DNA of 64,000 nt from JARRON01 sp037383845 (lineage in GTDB: Bacteria; Pseudomonadota; Gammaproteobacteria; Steroidobacterales; XN24), in NCBI GenBank assembly GCA_037383845.1, contig JARRON010000012.1, forward strand, positions 1 to 64,000. The letters run 5' to 3'. The position numbers and the translations under genes were made by a program. Shown piece by piece: positions 43,778 to 53,684 of the stretch (positions are counted from its first letter, which is position 1; each line of letters starts with the position of its first letter). The notes under the pieces are model-generated. The model did not search any database. It was given only the letters and a program-made list of their open reading frames with translations, and was not told the origin of the DNA.

Positions 43778-46141
43778 GTGGCGAAAAAACTCTCTGACAA
43801 GGAACTGGCCGGGATCGACGCCTACTGGCGGGCATGTAACTACCTGGCCGCGGGGATGATCTACCTGCGGGAAAATCCCCTGCTGCGGGAGCCCCTTGCG
43901 GCGGAGCACATCAAGGAGCGCCTGCTGGGCCACTGGGGCTCCAGTCCAGGCCTGGCCTTCACCTACGTGCATATGAACCGGCTCATCAACAAATACGACC
44001 TGAACGCCATTTTCCTGGCGGGGCCCGGCCACGGCGCGCCGGGCGTGCTGGCGCCGGTGTACCTGGAGGGCACCTACTCGGAGATCTACCCGGAGAAGGG
44101 CGAGGACACCGAGGGCCTGCGGCGTTTCTTCAAGTCCTTCTCCTTCCCCGGCGGGATCGGCAGCCACTGTACGCCCGAGACCCCGGGCTCCATCCACGAG
44201 GGCGGCGAGCTGGGTTACTCCATCTCCCACGCGTTCGGCGCGGCCTACGACAACCCGGACCTCATTGCCACGGTGGTGGTGGGCGACGGCGAGGCGGAAA
44301 CCGGTCCCCTGGCGACCTCCTGGCACTCGAACAAGTTTCTCAATCCCGTCCGGGACGGTGCCGTGCTGCCGGTGCTGCACCTCAACGGCTACAAGATCAA
44401 CAACCCGACCGTGCTGGCCCGGATCAGCCACGACGAGCTGAAGAGGCTCCTGGAAGGCTACGGCTGGAAGCCCCGCTTCGTCGAGGGCAGCGATCCCATG
44501 GAGATGCACCGGCGCATGGCCGGGGCCATGGAAGACTGCGTGCGGGAAATCCGTCGCCTGCAGGTCGCGGCCCGGGAGGCCGGGGAACCGTCCCGCCCGC
44601 GCTGGCCCATGATCGTGCTTCGTTCCCCCAAGGGCTGGACCGGCCCGGAGGAGGTCAACGGCCACCGTGTCGAGGGCTTCTGGCGGGCTCACCAGGTACC
44701 CATCACCGGCGTGCGCGGCAACCCGGAAGCGTTGCAGCAGCTGGAGGCCTGGCTCAGGAGCTACCGGCCCCATGAGCTCTTCGACGACACCGGGGCCCTG
44801 GTGCCGGAGCTGAAGGCGCTGGCACCCAGGGGGAACCGGCGGATGAGCGCCAACCCCCATGCCAACGGCGGCCTTCTGCGGAAGGCACTGCGGATGCCCG
44901 ATTTCCGGGAGTACGCCGCGGAAGTGCCGGAGCCCGGCCGCGTGACCGAGGAGAACACCCGGCCCCTGGGCCGTTTCCTGCGGGACGTGATGCGGCGGAA
45001 CATGCGCAACTTCCGGGTGTTCGGCCCGGACGAGAACACCTCCAACAAGCTGGACGCCATCTACGAGGTCAGCGGAAAGACCTGGATGGCGGAGATCCTC
45101 CCGGAGGACGCCGACGGCAGCCAGCTGTCGCCGGACGGCCGGGTCATGGAGATGCTTTCGGAGCACACCCTGGAGGGCTGGCTGGAGGGTTACCTGCTCA
45201 CCGGGAGGCACGGCTTCTTCTCCACCTACGAGGCCTTCGTCCACGTCATCGATTCCATGTTCAACCAGCACGCCAAGTGGCTGCACATGTCGGGGGACAT
45301 CCCCTGGCGGGCACCGGTGTCGTCGCTGAACCTGCTGATCACCTCCACGGTCTGGCGCCAGGACCACAACGGCTTCACCCACCAGGACCCGGGCTTCCTG
45401 GACGTGGTGCTCAACAAGAGTTCCGACGTCACCCGCATCTACCTGCCGCCGGACGTGAATTCCCTGCTTTGCGTAGCAGACCACTGCCTGCGCAGCACCG
45501 ATTACGTCAACGTCATCGTCGCCGACAAGCAGAAGCACCTGCAGTACCTCGACATGGACGGGGCCATCAAGCACTGCACGAAGGGCATCGGCATCTGGGA
45601 CTGGGCCAGCACGGACGAAGGCAGCGAGCCGGACGTGGTGATGGCCTGCGCCGGCGACATCCCCACGAAGGAGGCCCTGGCCGCCACGGTGCTGCTGCGG
45701 GAGAGATTCCCCGAGCTGAAGATCCGCTTCGTCAACGTGGTGGATCTTTACCGTCTCACGCCGCCCTCCGAGCATCCCCACGGACTATCAGACCGGGATT
45801 TCGACAGCCTGTTCACCCTGGACAAGCCCATCATCTTCAACTTCCACGGCTACCCCTGGCTCATACACCGGCTGACCTACCGGCGCGCCAATCACGGCAA
45901 TCTCCACGTACGGGGCTACAAGGAAAAGGGCAGCATCAATACGCCCCTGGAACTGGCTATACAGAACGAGATCGACCGCTTCTCCCTGGCCATAGACGTC
46001 ATCGACCGGATTCCGCAGCTGCAGGTCGCCGGCGCCCATGCCAAGGAGGAACTCAGGGATATGCAGATCGAGTGCCGCCAGTACGCCTATCAGCACGGGG
46101 TCGACCTTCCGGAGGCAGACGCGTGGACCTGGCCGTTCTGA
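43778..46141 (+). CDS. xfp: Phosphoketolase
   Basis: 787 aa from GTG 43778, with AAGGAGA six bases upstream; an in-frame TTG at 43739 is unlikely. It splits xylulose 5-phosphate and/or fructose 6-phosphate to acetyl-phosphate with thiamine diphosphate. LAGPGHGAPG, SFPGGIGSHCTPETPGS, the TPP/Mg motif GDGEAETGPLATSWHSNKF and HQDPGFLD are all intact. No acetate kinase or phosphotransacetylase gene is nearby, so the fate of acetyl-phosphate is not shown; it could add to the acetyl-CoA pool that feeds PHB. Confidence 0.95.
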   Translation: MAKKLSDKELAGIDAYWRACNYLAAGMIYLRENPLLREPLAAEHIKERLLGHWGSSPGLAFTYVHMNRLINKYDLNAIFLAGPGHGAPGVLAPVYLEGTYSEIYPEKGEDTEGLRRFFKSFSFPGGIGSHCTPETPGSIHEGGELGYSISHAFGAAYDNPDLIATVVVGDGEAETGPLATSWHSNKFLNPVRDGAVLPVLHLNGYKINNPTVLARISHDELKRLLEGYGWKPRFVEGSDPMEMHRRMAGAMEDCVREIRRLQVAAREAGEPSRPRWPMIVLRSPKGWTGPEEVNGHRVEGFWRAHQVPITGVRGNPEALQQLEAWLRSYRPHELFDDTGALVPELKALAPRGNRRMSANPHANGGLLRKALRMPDFREYAAEVPEPGRVTEENTRPLGRFLRDVMRRNMRNFRVFGPDENTSNKLDAIYEVSGKTWMAEILPEDADGSQLSPDGRVMEMLSEHTLEGWLEGYLLTGRHGFFSTYEAFVHVIDSMFNQHAKWLHMSGDIPWRAPVSSLNLLITSTVWRQDHNGFTHQDPGFLDVVLNKSSDVTRIYLPPDVNSLLCVADHCLRSTDYVNVIVADKQKHLQYLDMDGAIKHCTKGIGIWDWASTDEGSEPDVVMACAGDIPTKEALAATVLLRERFPELKIRFVNVVDLYRLTPPSEHPHGLSDRDFDSLFTLDKPIIFNFHGYPWLIHRLTYRRANHGNLHVRGYKEKGSINTPLELAIQNEIDRFSLAIDVIDRIPQLQVAGAHAKEELRDMQIECRQYAYQHGVDLPEADAWTWPF

Positions 46142-46233
46142 CGGGTCGTGGTGGCGGATGCACTCCGCCCGACGGAACCGGGGCGCTCTACCGTCCCCGT
46201 CCCGGCACCCCGGGCAGCGCCCGGACCGTGACC

Positions 46234-46239
46234 TATAAT
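46234..46239 (+). promoter_or_regulatory. -10 box TATAAT before the Cys-rich repeat gene
   Basis: A perfect TATAAT 80 nt upstream of ATG 46319, in GC-rich surroundings. The -35 region at 17 bp spacing (46211-46216) is a poor match, so it may need an activator. Confidence 0.45.
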
Positions 46240-46318
46240 CACTCGGAGCCAGGCGTCCGGTGGTCGGATGCACTGCGGAACAAGAACGGCTAACCACGTA
46301 ATTCGGGGAGAACACGCT

Positions 46319-46723
46319 ATGCGGTGGATCACCATGACGCTCCTGGCCGGCGCACTGCTGTCAGGCAGCCAGGCGTTCGCGCAGGAATCGCTGATGGACT
46401 ATGTCCTGGATGCGTGTAAGGCGGATATGGAGGCGTATTGCAGCCAGGTGACGCCCGGCGAGGGCCGTCTGCTGTATTGCGCCGCTGCGCACGAGGACAA
46501 GCTGTCCGGCGAGTGCAGCTATGCGCTGTACCAGGCTTCGTCATTGCTCGAGCAGATGGCGGCCGCCATTGTCTATGTGGCCACGGAGTGCAAGACGGAC
46601 ATCGAAACGCTGTGTGGTGACGTCAAGGCGGGCGAAGGAAGAATACTCACCTGCCTGAAGGACCGGCAGCCGAAGGTCAGCGAGGGCTGCAGGACAGCCC
46701 TGGAGAGCACCGTCAGCGAATAA
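46319..46723 (+). CDS. Secreted Cys-rich repeat (GLG1/FGFR-type) protein
   Basis: 134 aa. Signal peptide cleaved after SQAFA (about residue 21). Two cysteine-rich repeats with identical spacing: C33-C41-C54-C66 and C91-C99-C112-C124 (8-13-12 in both), each with the pattern CK-D-E-YC--V-PGEGR-L-C and EC---L, as in the Golgi GLG1 cysteine-rich repeat. Likely disulfide-bonded in the periplasm; function unknown. GGGGAGAA precedes the ATG. Confidence 0.85.
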   Translation: MRWITMTLLAGALLSGSQAFAQESLMDYVLDACKADMEAYCSQVTPGEGRLLYCAAAHEDKLSGECSYALYQASSLLEQMAAAIVYVATECKTDIETLCGDVKAGEGRILTCLKDRQPKVSEGCRTALESTVSE

Positions 46724-46770
46724 ACGCGGCCCGCGCGGGCGGGGCGCCGTCGTCCTCCCTCGGTATTCTC

Positions 46771-46796
46771 GCCCTCCGCCGCATGCGGCGGAGGGC
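46771..46796. repeat. Perfect 26-nt inverted repeat
   Basis: GCCCTCCGCCGCA followed directly by its reverse complement (46771-46796), between the Cys-rich gene and the convergent DUF2182 gene. No T-run; a second smaller stem (GCGCCGGC/GCCGGCG) lies at 46832-46850. Probably a bidirectional terminator. Confidence 0.5.
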
Positions 46797-46873
46797 GCTG
46801 CGAATCTGCGCGGCGGCGCGGGGAGACCATGAGCGCCGGCTGCGCCGGCGGGTTTCGGCCTGCCTGCGTGCGG

Positions 46874-47635
46874 TCAGCCGGCCACCGCGAGCAGCCACAG
46901 TCCGACGACCAGCAGCACGCCGCCCAGGGGCCTGCCCAGGGATCGGCCCCAGGACAGGTTCTTCTCGACGGCCATGAGGATGCCGAGCACCATCATCCAC
47001 AGCAGGCTGGCGGTGGCGACGGCGAACATCAGAAGCATCAGCGCCCAGCAGCAGCCGACGCAGAAAGCCCCGTGCTCCGCACCGATCCGGAAAGCGGCCG
47101 CCTTCCGGCTGCCATTCCCGGGCCAGCGCGCCAGGACGAAAGCCAGCGGCGTGCGGCACTGGTCCAGGCAGCGGTATTTCAGCTGCGAGAACTGGAACGC
47201 ACCGGCGACCAGGAAGAGCGCACCCGCAGCGACGCCGCCCGCCACCGGCAGCTCGACCAGGCGCAGCGCCTGGCCGGCGCCGTAGACGCCGACGCCGAAC
47301 ACCGTCCACACGGCCAGGTATCCCGTCACCAGCAGGGCCAGCAGCGCGCCGCTGTCGGGACGCCGGCGAACCAGCCGCCGGAACACTTCCACCAGCGGGA
47401 ACGTCGCCGGCAGCATCATGGCGATGACCATGAGCACCCAGCCGGCGACGAAAAACACGGCCATGAGGCCGCCGGACATGCCGTGTCCGGCGTGGGCGCC
47501 GGGCCCGCCGTGGTGGGCGTGGAACACTGCGCCCCAGGGCGTCTGTTCCAGCCACCACAGCAGCGCCCAGGCCAGCACCACCAGCCCGCCCAGGGTGACG
47601 GTGACCGAGTTACGGTAGCGGCTTCGCGCTGTCAT
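46874..47635 (-). CDS. DUF2182 membrane protein
   Basis: 253 aa, about seven helices. DUF2182 signature: WVLMVIAMMLPATFPLV, KYRCLDQCRTPLAF and HGAFCVGCCWALMLLMF. A His-rich stretch (FHAHHGGPGAHAGHG) lies between the first two helices. The Cys and His content suggests metal binding; the family is annotated as predicted metal-binding integral membrane protein. It lies 36 nt after the DUF1326 gene on the same strand, its usual partner. Confidence 0.85.
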   Translation of the reverse strand: MTARSRYRNSVTVTLGGLVVLAWALLWWLEQTPWGAVFHAHHGGPGAHAGHGMSGGLMAVFFVAGWVLMVIAMMLPATFPLVEVFRRLVRRRPDSGALLALLVTGYLAVWTVFGVGVYGAGQALRLVELPVAGGVAAGALFLVAGAFQFSQLKYRCLDQCRTPLAFVLARWPGNGSRKAAAFRIGAEHGAFCVGCCWALMLLMFAVATASLLWMMVLGILMAVEKNLSWGRSLGRPLGGVLLVVGLWLLAVAG

Positions 47636-47671
47636 GGTCCGGCCCCGCAGACCGCGGAGCCCGGCCTGCCG

Positions 47672-48292
47672 TCATGCGGCTTTCGCTTCGTCGTAATCGA
47701 AGACGAACGGCCCCGAGATGGCGTTGTGGCCGGACAGGTCGATGTCCTGGTCGAGTTCCTTGCTGACCTGGCGGTAGCGCGTTGCCTTGCCCACGAAGGC
47801 CGGTGAGCCCGGGATGGTCGAGAAGACCGACTCCACGAGCTTCGTCGGCTCCCCCGTGGGACCCGCAAAGGGCTCCAGGTCGGCCTCGACCACGCCGCCG
47901 ATCTCGAAGCGGCCCCTGCCGCCCTCTACGTCGACGGTGATGGGCGCGCGCCGCACGTCGATGACTTCGCTGACCAGCTGGGCCAGGTCGGCGATGGGCC
48001 CGCCGGCCTCTCCGTGGAACACTTTCCGGATGGCCTGCTCCTGTTCGTCCGTGGCGGACTCGTCCAGGTAGCAGATGGCCCGCCAGTTGCCCTCGAAGAC
48101 GTTGCCGGGGATATGAACGACGTTGACCCAGGTGAGGCCCGAGACGTCCACGCCGTCGATCTCGCCCTTCCGGATGTGGTAGGCCAGGGACGAGTCGCAG
48201 GTGCCGCCGTCGGGGTCTTCGCCGACCCAGCAGGGGCACAGGATGTCGCAGGTGCAAACCTCCAGGAGGTCACCTTCCAGGTGATAGGACAT
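47672..48292 (-). CDS. DUF1326 protein
   Basis: 206 aa. The hallmark is a Cys cluster at the N-terminus: EVCTCDILCPCWVGE (C13, C15, C19, C21) and C32 in GGTCDSSLAYHI, followed by a beta-rich domain. This looks like a metal site. ATG 48290-48292 with GGAGGAGAG upstream is chosen over the frame opening at 48385. First gene of the DUF1326-DUF2182 pair; role unknown. Confidence 0.88.
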   Translation of the reverse strand: MSYHLEGDLLEVCTCDILCPCWVGEDPDGGTCDSSLAYHIRKGEIDGVDVSGLTWVNVVHIPGNVFEGNWRAICYLDESATDEQEQAIRKVFHGEAGGPIADLAQLVSEVIDVRRAPITVDVEGGRGRFEIGGVVEADLEPFAGPTGEPTKLVESVFSTIPGSPAFVGKATRYRQVSKELDQDIDLSGHNAISGPFVFDYDEAKAA

Positions 48293-48850
48293 GGATACAC
48301 ACTCTCCTCCGCGCGACGCGGGGACGGGCCGGTGCCCGGGAGAAACTCCCGCAACGTCATGCGCGGTCGTTTTCAGGATGTACAAGTTAATTTAGCAGTG
48401 ATCTGGTAGCAGTCAAACGCCGGACGTCTTTGATCGTCCCGGACAGGGATGCTGCGTGGTTCCCCGGTGGTTCCGGTGCGAGGCGCGAGGCCCGCGATGC
48501 GGCCGGCTGGCGAGCCCCTGTCCCCGCGCCCGGGATCTCGGACGCCAGGTATGCTCCTGGCCTGGCCGCAGTTTTCCCCGGAAGCGTCAGCCACGGGTTC
48601 TCCCGGATCGAAATCTGTCATCCCGCTCCTCCGCCCCGGCGCAGCGCTCACGGTCAGACACCGTGATCTGCGACGCTCGTGCCACCACGAAATGGCCCAG
48701 ATCCATCCCGCCGCCGGCGCCGCAACGCACGTAGCGCAGGCGGGCGTCGGCGGCTTCGCCCGGCGGGATCGGTGTAAGGTGGTCGAAAAGCACGTGCAGT
48801 CACAGGGATACTGGCGGTAACGTCAGGCCCCGTCCGGGTGAGCGAATGTC
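48293..48850. other. 558-nt intergenic region
   Basis: Divergent between the DUF1326 and FNT genes. No frame has both a ribosome-binding site and credible composition. A minus-strand frame at 48587-48793 contains GGGMDLGHFVVARA, which could be a decayed gene fragment, but I do not recognise it. The region near 48380-48420 is relatively AT-rich and is the probable promoter of the DUF1326 operon. Confidence 0.4.
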
Positions 48851-49687
48851 ATGAATGACGACAAGAAACCATCCTCGCCGGCGCTCAGCCGCCGGGAACA
48901 ATCGGTGGTCGATGAACACACCAAGATGCGTTCGCCGGTCATCTACGAGGTCATCCGGACAGAGGGCGAGATCGAGCTGCAGCGCCCGGCGGCGTCGCTG
49001 TGGTGGTCCGGTGTGGCCGCCGGCGTATGTATCTCCGTGTCGCCGCTGGCCGAAGGCGCGCTTCACCACTACCTGCCGGACGTTCCGTGGCAGCACGTGG
49101 TGACGAGCTTCGGCTACTGCTTCGGCTTCCTGATCGTCATCCTCGGCCGGCTGCAGCTTTTCACCGAGACCACCATTACGGCCGTCCTGCCGCTGCTGGC
49201 CCACTGGTCCACGTCCACGGTCAAGAGAACTGCACGGCTTTGGGGGATCGTCCTGGCGGCCAACCTCGCCGGAACGTTCGCCACCGCGGTGCTCATGACC
49301 CAGGTCGGCCTGATGCCCGAGGCCCATCTTGCCGCGGCGCTGGAAGTCGCCGGGGGGCTTCTGCACCTGGACTGGCTGCAGGCCGCCCTGTACGGCATTC
49401 CTGCCGGTTTCCTGGTCGCCGCCATCACCTGGATGCTGCCCAAATCGGAGGGCAGCGAGTTCTGGGTGATCGTCACGTTGACCTATCTGATCGGCGTCGG
49501 CGGGTTCACTCACGTGATCGCCGGGTCCACGGAAATCTTCATGCTGATAATGGCTGGTGAGCTTGGACTGGGCCGGGCCCTGGGCGGCCTGCTTCTGCCC
49601 ATCCTCGTGGGCAACGTCATCGGCGGCACCGGCCTGTTTGCGCTCCTTGCCTACGGCCAGGTGCGGGAGGAAATCGAGGAAGAATGA
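48851..49687 (+). CDS. Formate/nitrite transporter (FNT) family channel
   Basis: 278 aa, six helices after a ~45-residue N-terminal extension (like E. coli YfdC rather than FocA). Typical blocks: SLWWSGVAAGVCISVSPLAEG, LGRLQLFTETTITAVLP, LAANLAGTFATA and GFTHVIAGSTEIFM. It probably conducts a small monovalent anion; specificity unknown. Followed 78 nt later by a DsrE-like secreted protein on the same strand. Confidence 0.88.
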   Translation: MNDDKKPSSPALSRREQSVVDEHTKMRSPVIYEVIRTEGEIELQRPAASLWWSGVAAGVCISVSPLAEGALHHYLPDVPWQHVVTSFGYCFGFLIVILGRLQLFTETTITAVLPLLAHWSTSTVKRTARLWGIVLAANLAGTFATAVLMTQVGLMPEAHLAAALEVAGGLLHLDWLQAALYGIPAGFLVAAITWMLPKSEGSEFWVIVTLTYLIGVGGFTHVIAGSTEIFMLIMAGELGLGRALGGLLLPILVGNVIGGTGLFALLAYGQVREEIEEE

Positions 49688-49765
49688 GGCCGGGCTCTTC
49701 CGGCTGTCCCCGTGGGCGCTCACGGACGTGACGGGGACCGGTGCGGCGAATACAGGAGAAGACAC

Positions 49766-50407
49766 ATGAATCCCCGGAGTCCATCGTTCGACGTCCCGGC
49801 AAGAACTGCCATGCCCCGGGGCGCGTGCCTTTGCCGGCACAAGCGTCGCGGAGGGGTCGCTCATGTCGGGGTGACCGCGGCCCTGGCGCTGTGGGTTGCC
49901 GCCGGGCTCGTCTTCTCCGTGGCGCGTGCCGAAGGGCTGTCCCCCGGCCCGGTCATCACGGATTTCGGCCCCGCCGCCGACATGCCGGAATCGGCCTTCA
50001 ACCTGGTGCCGGGAACCCCCTATCGACTCCTGTTCGACGTGGCCTCCGGAGACAGGGACAGGCATGAGCTGAATCGCCGCCTCGAGTCCGCGGCACGTTT
50101 CCTCAACATGCACGCCCGGGCCGGCATCAATCCCGCCGATCTTCATATCGAGATCGTGACCCACGGCGGCACCACCTGGGACGTGCTGTCCGACGCTGCC
50201 TACCGCGAGCGCTTCGGCCGCGACAACCCGAACACGGGGCTGCTGAAGGCCCTGGGCGAGGCCGGCGTGAGCATCCGCCAGTGCGGGCAGAGCCTCGCGT
50301 TTCACGGACTGTCGCCGGAGGACCTGGCGCCCCAGGTCAGTGTGGCCGTGTCCGCGATGACCGTCGTCGTGCGCCGGCAGGCAGAAGGCTGGACGCTGCT
50401 GCCGTGA
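49766..50407 (+). CDS. DsrE-like exported protein
   Basis: 213 aa. Long basic N-region then a hydrophobic core (ALALWVAAGLVFS) ending ARAEG: signal peptide or anchor. The mature part has the DsrE/DsrF-like fold: YRLLFDVASGDRDRHELNRRLESAARFLNMH, IEIVTHGGTTWDVL, and the single Cys in VSIRQCGQSLAFHGLSPEDLAPQVSVAVSAM, which is the typical position for the DsrE-family cysteine. Possible sulfur or redox handling in the periplasm. CAGGAGAAG precedes ATG 49766. Confidence 0.75.
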   Translation: MNPRSPSFDVPARTAMPRGACLCRHKRRGGVAHVGVTAALALWVAAGLVFSVARAEGLSPGPVITDFGPAADMPESAFNLVPGTPYRLLFDVASGDRDRHELNRRLESAARFLNMHARAGINPADLHIEIVTHGGTTWDVLSDAAYRERFGRDNPNTGLLKALGEAGVSIRQCGQSLAFHGLSPEDLAPQVSVAVSAMTVVVRRQAEGWTLLP

Positions 50408-50621
50408 GGCCCTAGCCGCGCCCGGCGCCGGTGCGGGACATCGCCGTCTGCTGCGGGACGGCCTGCCTGCGCCGGCTGCGCGCCTGAGACTCCCGAAGCC
50501 AACCCTTGCCGGCCACGAAGGGCGATCGAGCCGCTCCGGTAGTGGAATACCGAAACGTTTATGCCTATCAATAAAAAGCCAGCAAGAAGATAATTCGCGG
50601 AATAACAAGGGAGGACCGCAC

Positions 50622-51983
50622 ATGAAGATTGGGGTGCCAAGGGAGTCCTACGCGGGCGAAAAGCGGGTCGCAACGACGCCGGAGGTTGCTGCCCAGCTGA
50701 TGAAGCTCGGCTACGAAGTCGTCGTGCAAAGCGGCGCCGGTGCCGAAGCCAGTTTTTCGGACGATGCCTATCGCGAGGCCGGCTGCGAAATCGCCTCGTC
50801 CGCCAGGGACATCTACGACACCTGCGACATCGTGATGAAGGTCCGGGCGCCCGAGGGCGACGAGCTGGACATGCTGCGTTCCGGACAGGCCCTGATCAGC
50901 TTCGTCTGGCCGGGCCAGAATCCTGAGCTTCTCGAGACACTGACCGAGAAGGGCGTGACGGCCCTGGCCATGGACAGCGTGCCGCGAATCTCTCGGGCCC
51001 AGAAGATGGACGCGCTGAGTTCAATGGCCAACATCGCGGGCTACCGTGCCGTGGTCGAGGCCGCTCAGCACTTCGGCCGGTTCTTCACCGGCCAGATCAC
51101 CGCGGCCGGCAAGATTCCGCCGGCCAAGGTGCTCGTCATCGGCGCCGGCGTGGCGGGGCTTGCGGCCATCGGCGCGGCCAAGAGCATGGGCGCCATCGTG
51201 CGGGCTTTCGACACCCGACCGGAGGTCAAGGAACAGGTCGAGAGCATGGACGCCGATTTCCTGATGCTCGACTTCGAAGACGAGGACGGCTCGGGCGAGG
51301 GCGGCTACGCCAAGGTGATGAGCGACGAGTTCATCAAGGCGGAGATGGAGCTGTTCGCGGAACAGGCGAAGGACGTGGACATCATCATCACCACGGCCCT
51401 GATCCCCGGCAAGCCCGCGCCGCGCCTGATCACCGCCGAGATGGTGGAGTCCATGAAGGACGGCAGCGTCATCGTGGACCTGGCCGCGGAGCAGGGCGGC
51501 AACTGCGAGCTGACCGAGCCGGGCAAGGTGGTGGAGAAGGAGGGCGTGACCCTTATTGGTTACACGGACCTGCCGAGCCGCCTGGCCACCCAGTCGAGCC
51601 AGCTGTACGCGACGAACCTGCGCCACCTGCTCACGGACATGACGCCGGAAAAGGACGGCAAGCTGGTCGTGGACATGGAGGACGAGGTCATCCGGGGCGC
51701 CACGATCTGCAAGGACGGGGAGACCACCTGGCCTCCACCGGCTCCCAAGATCTCCGCGGCGCCCAAGGCCGCCGGGCCGGCGGCGCCTCATCCGGAGCCG
51801 GAGGAACAGAAAAAGTCGGTTGTGGGTCCCCTGGTCGCCATGGCCGTCGCGGGCCTGGCGCTTCTGGGCTCCACCAACGGCCTGATCATGTGGATAGCAG
51901 CATTCACGGTCCTGATTACGAGCATCAACATCGCCGGCGGCTTTGCCGTCACGCGTCGCATGCTCGAAATGTTCCGGAAGTGA
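50622..51983 (+). CDS. pntA: NAD(P) transhydrogenase alpha subunit, shortened membrane domain
   Basis: 453 aa against about 510 in E. coli. The NAD(H)-binding domain I (about 1-380) is complete: MKIGVPRESYAGEKRVATTPE, RISRAQKMDALSSMANIAGYRAV, and the Rossmann loop IGAGVAGLAAIGAAKSMGA. After a Pro/Ala linker the first helix runs VVGPLVAMAVAGLALLG and is joined directly to STNGLIMWIAAFTVLITSINIAGGFAVTRRMLEMFRK, the last helix of normal PntA. The intervening two helices with the conserved LHTPLMSVTNAISG motif are absent (about 55-60 residues), without a frameshift. Proton-coupled function is doubtful unless the deletion is artefactual. GGGAGGA precedes the ATG; pntB follows by 7 nt. Confidence 0.85.
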   Translation: MKIGVPRESYAGEKRVATTPEVAAQLMKLGYEVVVQSGAGAEASFSDDAYREAGCEIASSARDIYDTCDIVMKVRAPEGDELDMLRSGQALISFVWPGQNPELLETLTEKGVTALAMDSVPRISRAQKMDALSSMANIAGYRAVVEAAQHFGRFFTGQITAAGKIPPAKVLVIGAGVAGLAAIGAAKSMGAIVRAFDTRPEVKEQVESMDADFLMLDFEDEDGSGEGGYAKVMSDEFIKAEMELFAEQAKDVDIIITTALIPGKPAPRLITAEMVESMKDGSVIVDLAAEQGGNCELTEPGKVVEKEGVTLIGYTDLPSRLATQSSQLYATNLRHLLTDMTPEKDGKLVVDMEDEVIRGATICKDGETTWPPPAPKISAAPKAAGPAAPHPEPEEQKKSVVGPLVAMAVAGLALLGSTNGLIMWIAAFTVLITSINIAGGFAVTRRMLEMFRK

Positions 51984-51990
51984 GGTCGCC

Positions 51991-53385
<1,395 letters not shown>

Positions 53386-53414
53386 CCCGTCCCCGCAGGG
53401 GTGTCGTGAGAAAG

Positions 53415-53439
53415 AAAACCCGGCTGCGTGCCGGGTTTT
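53415..53439. terminator. Bidirectional terminator after pntB
   Basis: AAAACCCGGC (53415-53424) pairs with GCCGGGTTTT (53430-53439), loop TGCGT. A/T flanks on both arms allow termination in either direction; it is 29 nt past the pntB stop. Confidence 0.85.
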
Positions 53440-53629
53440 CGCCTTCAGGGGGGGCCGCCGACCCCGGCGTCAGCCGCCCTCGGTGGCTGCCCGCGGCAGC
53501 CAACCTGCCGGAAAGGGACAGGGACGGGAAAGGCTCCTCGCCGGGTGGCATAGTCCCGACGGCGGCCGGTGCTGCGCCCATCCCCCGGTCCGCGCGACTC
53601 GCTGTGCCGCCCCCGGGCCTTCGGACCGG

Positions 53630-53658
53630 TAAAAAATGAACCCGGCCGAAGCCGGGTT
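53630..53658 (-). terminator. Terminator of katG
   Basis: Stem AACCCGGC (53639-53646) with GCCGGGTT (53651-53658), loop CGAA. On the minus strand it is followed by a T-run (A-run at 53631-53636). It lies 26 nt after the katG stop. The ~300 nt between pntB and katG otherwise hold nothing recognisable. Confidence 0.8.
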
Positions 53659-53684
53659 CTCCCGGTTGGAATGGTCAGGATCAA

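Noticed and set aside
43718..45781. 687-codon minus-strand frame opposite phosphoketolase
   Set aside because: His/Gly/Val-rich shadow translation; the plus strand is a complete phosphoketolase.
48587..48793. Minus-strand frame containing GGGMDLGHFVV
   Set aside because: Could be a decayed fragment but no family recognised and no start signal; mentioned only in the gap description.
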